A stretch of 13,948 nucleotides of DNA. Source: an uncultured Cardiobacterium sp. (GTDB lineage Bacteria; Pseudomonadota; Gammaproteobacteria; Cardiobacteriales; Cardiobacteriaceae). The stretch lies in the NCBI RefSeq assembly GCF_938028185.1, contig NZ_CALJAH010000003.1, positions 1 to 13,948 of the forward strand. Direction: 5' to 3'. Shown piece by piece: positions 13,842 through 13,948 of the stretch. The translations under genes and the position numbers were made by a program. Numbering within the stretch: position 1 is the first letter of the stretch; every line of letters begins with the position of its first letter. The notes under the pieces are model-generated. The model was not told the origin of the DNA. It did not search any database and was given only the letters and a program-made list of their open reading frames with translations.

Positions 13842-13948
13842 AGACCTCTTTCCAAACTAAGCTATTTCAAAATTGCAGATGGCAGCAATGAGTGTAAAGC
13901 GTAGCGAAAAACGCCGAAGCCGATTACGGTAACGCCCCGCGACCATTC
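13842..13948 (-). mobile_element. End of an IS5-like insertion sequence (runs off the window)
   Basis: The transposase tail at 13857-13948 is followed immediately on the minus strand by AGTTTGGAAAGAGGTCT (13842-13858), read here as the terminal inverted repeat. It resembles the GAGACCTTTGCAAA-type ends of IS5-family elements. CTAG at 13840-13843 at the junction would suit the short target duplication of that family, but the other end is outside the window. TTGGAA (13850-13855) and TATTAC (13826-13831), 18 bases apart, could form a junction promoter reading into the accessory genes. Confidence 0.55.
13857..13948 (-). CDS. IS5-like transposase, C-terminal fragment (partial)
   Basis: The minus-strand frame reads V-A-G-R-Y-R-N-R-L-R-R-F-S-L-R-F-T-L-I-A and then A-I-C-N-F-E-I-A, stopping at TAG 13857-13859. 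This is the characteristic ending of IS5-family transposases (R-Y-x-N-[RK]-x-[RK]-R-F-x-L-R-F-x-L-I-A-x-I-x-N-[FY]-E). About 30 codons are visible; the DDE catalytic part lies beyond the window edge, so whether the copy is intact cannot be told. Confidence 0.7.
   Translation of the reverse strand, partial: MVAGRYRNRLRRFSLRFTLIAAICNFEIA

Overview
The window looks like a chromosomal piece of a gammaproteobacterium. The housekeeping genes are GC-rich and E. coli-like in type: YciO, a fused P-protein PheA, a CbpA/CbpM pair, and a formate-tetrahydrofolate ligase. Dispersed hairpin repeats and a large RTX protein would fit a host-associated member of the Cardiobacteriaceae or a relative, but that assignment is an impression from memory and was not searched.

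Layout. (1) Positions 1-1540: a Fic-family AMPylator-type gene (264-1394, +) tightly bracketed by two 106-bp repeats, each made of three TTTGTG...CACAAA palindromes, followed by a strong hairpin terminator. (2) Positions 1557-6377: the conserved core. yciO (-) is divergent from pheA (+), followed by cbpA-cbpM (+) and fhs (+), which ends at a canonical terminator. (3) Positions 6421-6774: a gene-free stretch with an 88-bp element that has perfect 18-bp inverted ends. (4) Positions 6775-13948: an accessory, lower-GC block entirely on the minus strand. In transcription order it holds the end of an IS5-like transposase, a 148-aa protein with a very acidic tail that is probably cut at its 5' end by the IS, a small membrane-anchored protein, a 49-aa stub, a paralogous membrane-anchored protein, and a 1710-residue RTX calcium-binding protein.

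The accessory block is the most interesting part. The two small membrane proteins are paralogues sharing a C-x-C-x5-C...C pattern. Each is followed by the same N-terminal sequence, beginning roughly M-x-x-[IL]-T-L-x-F-K-N-x-K-[DE]-F. In one case it is a 49-aa stub and in the other it is the start of the complete RTX protein. The simplest reading is a duplicated [membrane partner + RTX protein] module in which one RTX copy has been reduced to its first ~40 codons. A secreted RTX toxin or bacteriocin with membrane-anchored immunity proteins is a testable hypothesis. No toxin activity, secretion system or immunity function can be shown from the sequence alone.

The core genes act independently: phenylalanine synthesis (PheA), DnaK co-chaperone activity and its modulator (CbpA/CbpM), and one-carbon metabolism (Fhs).
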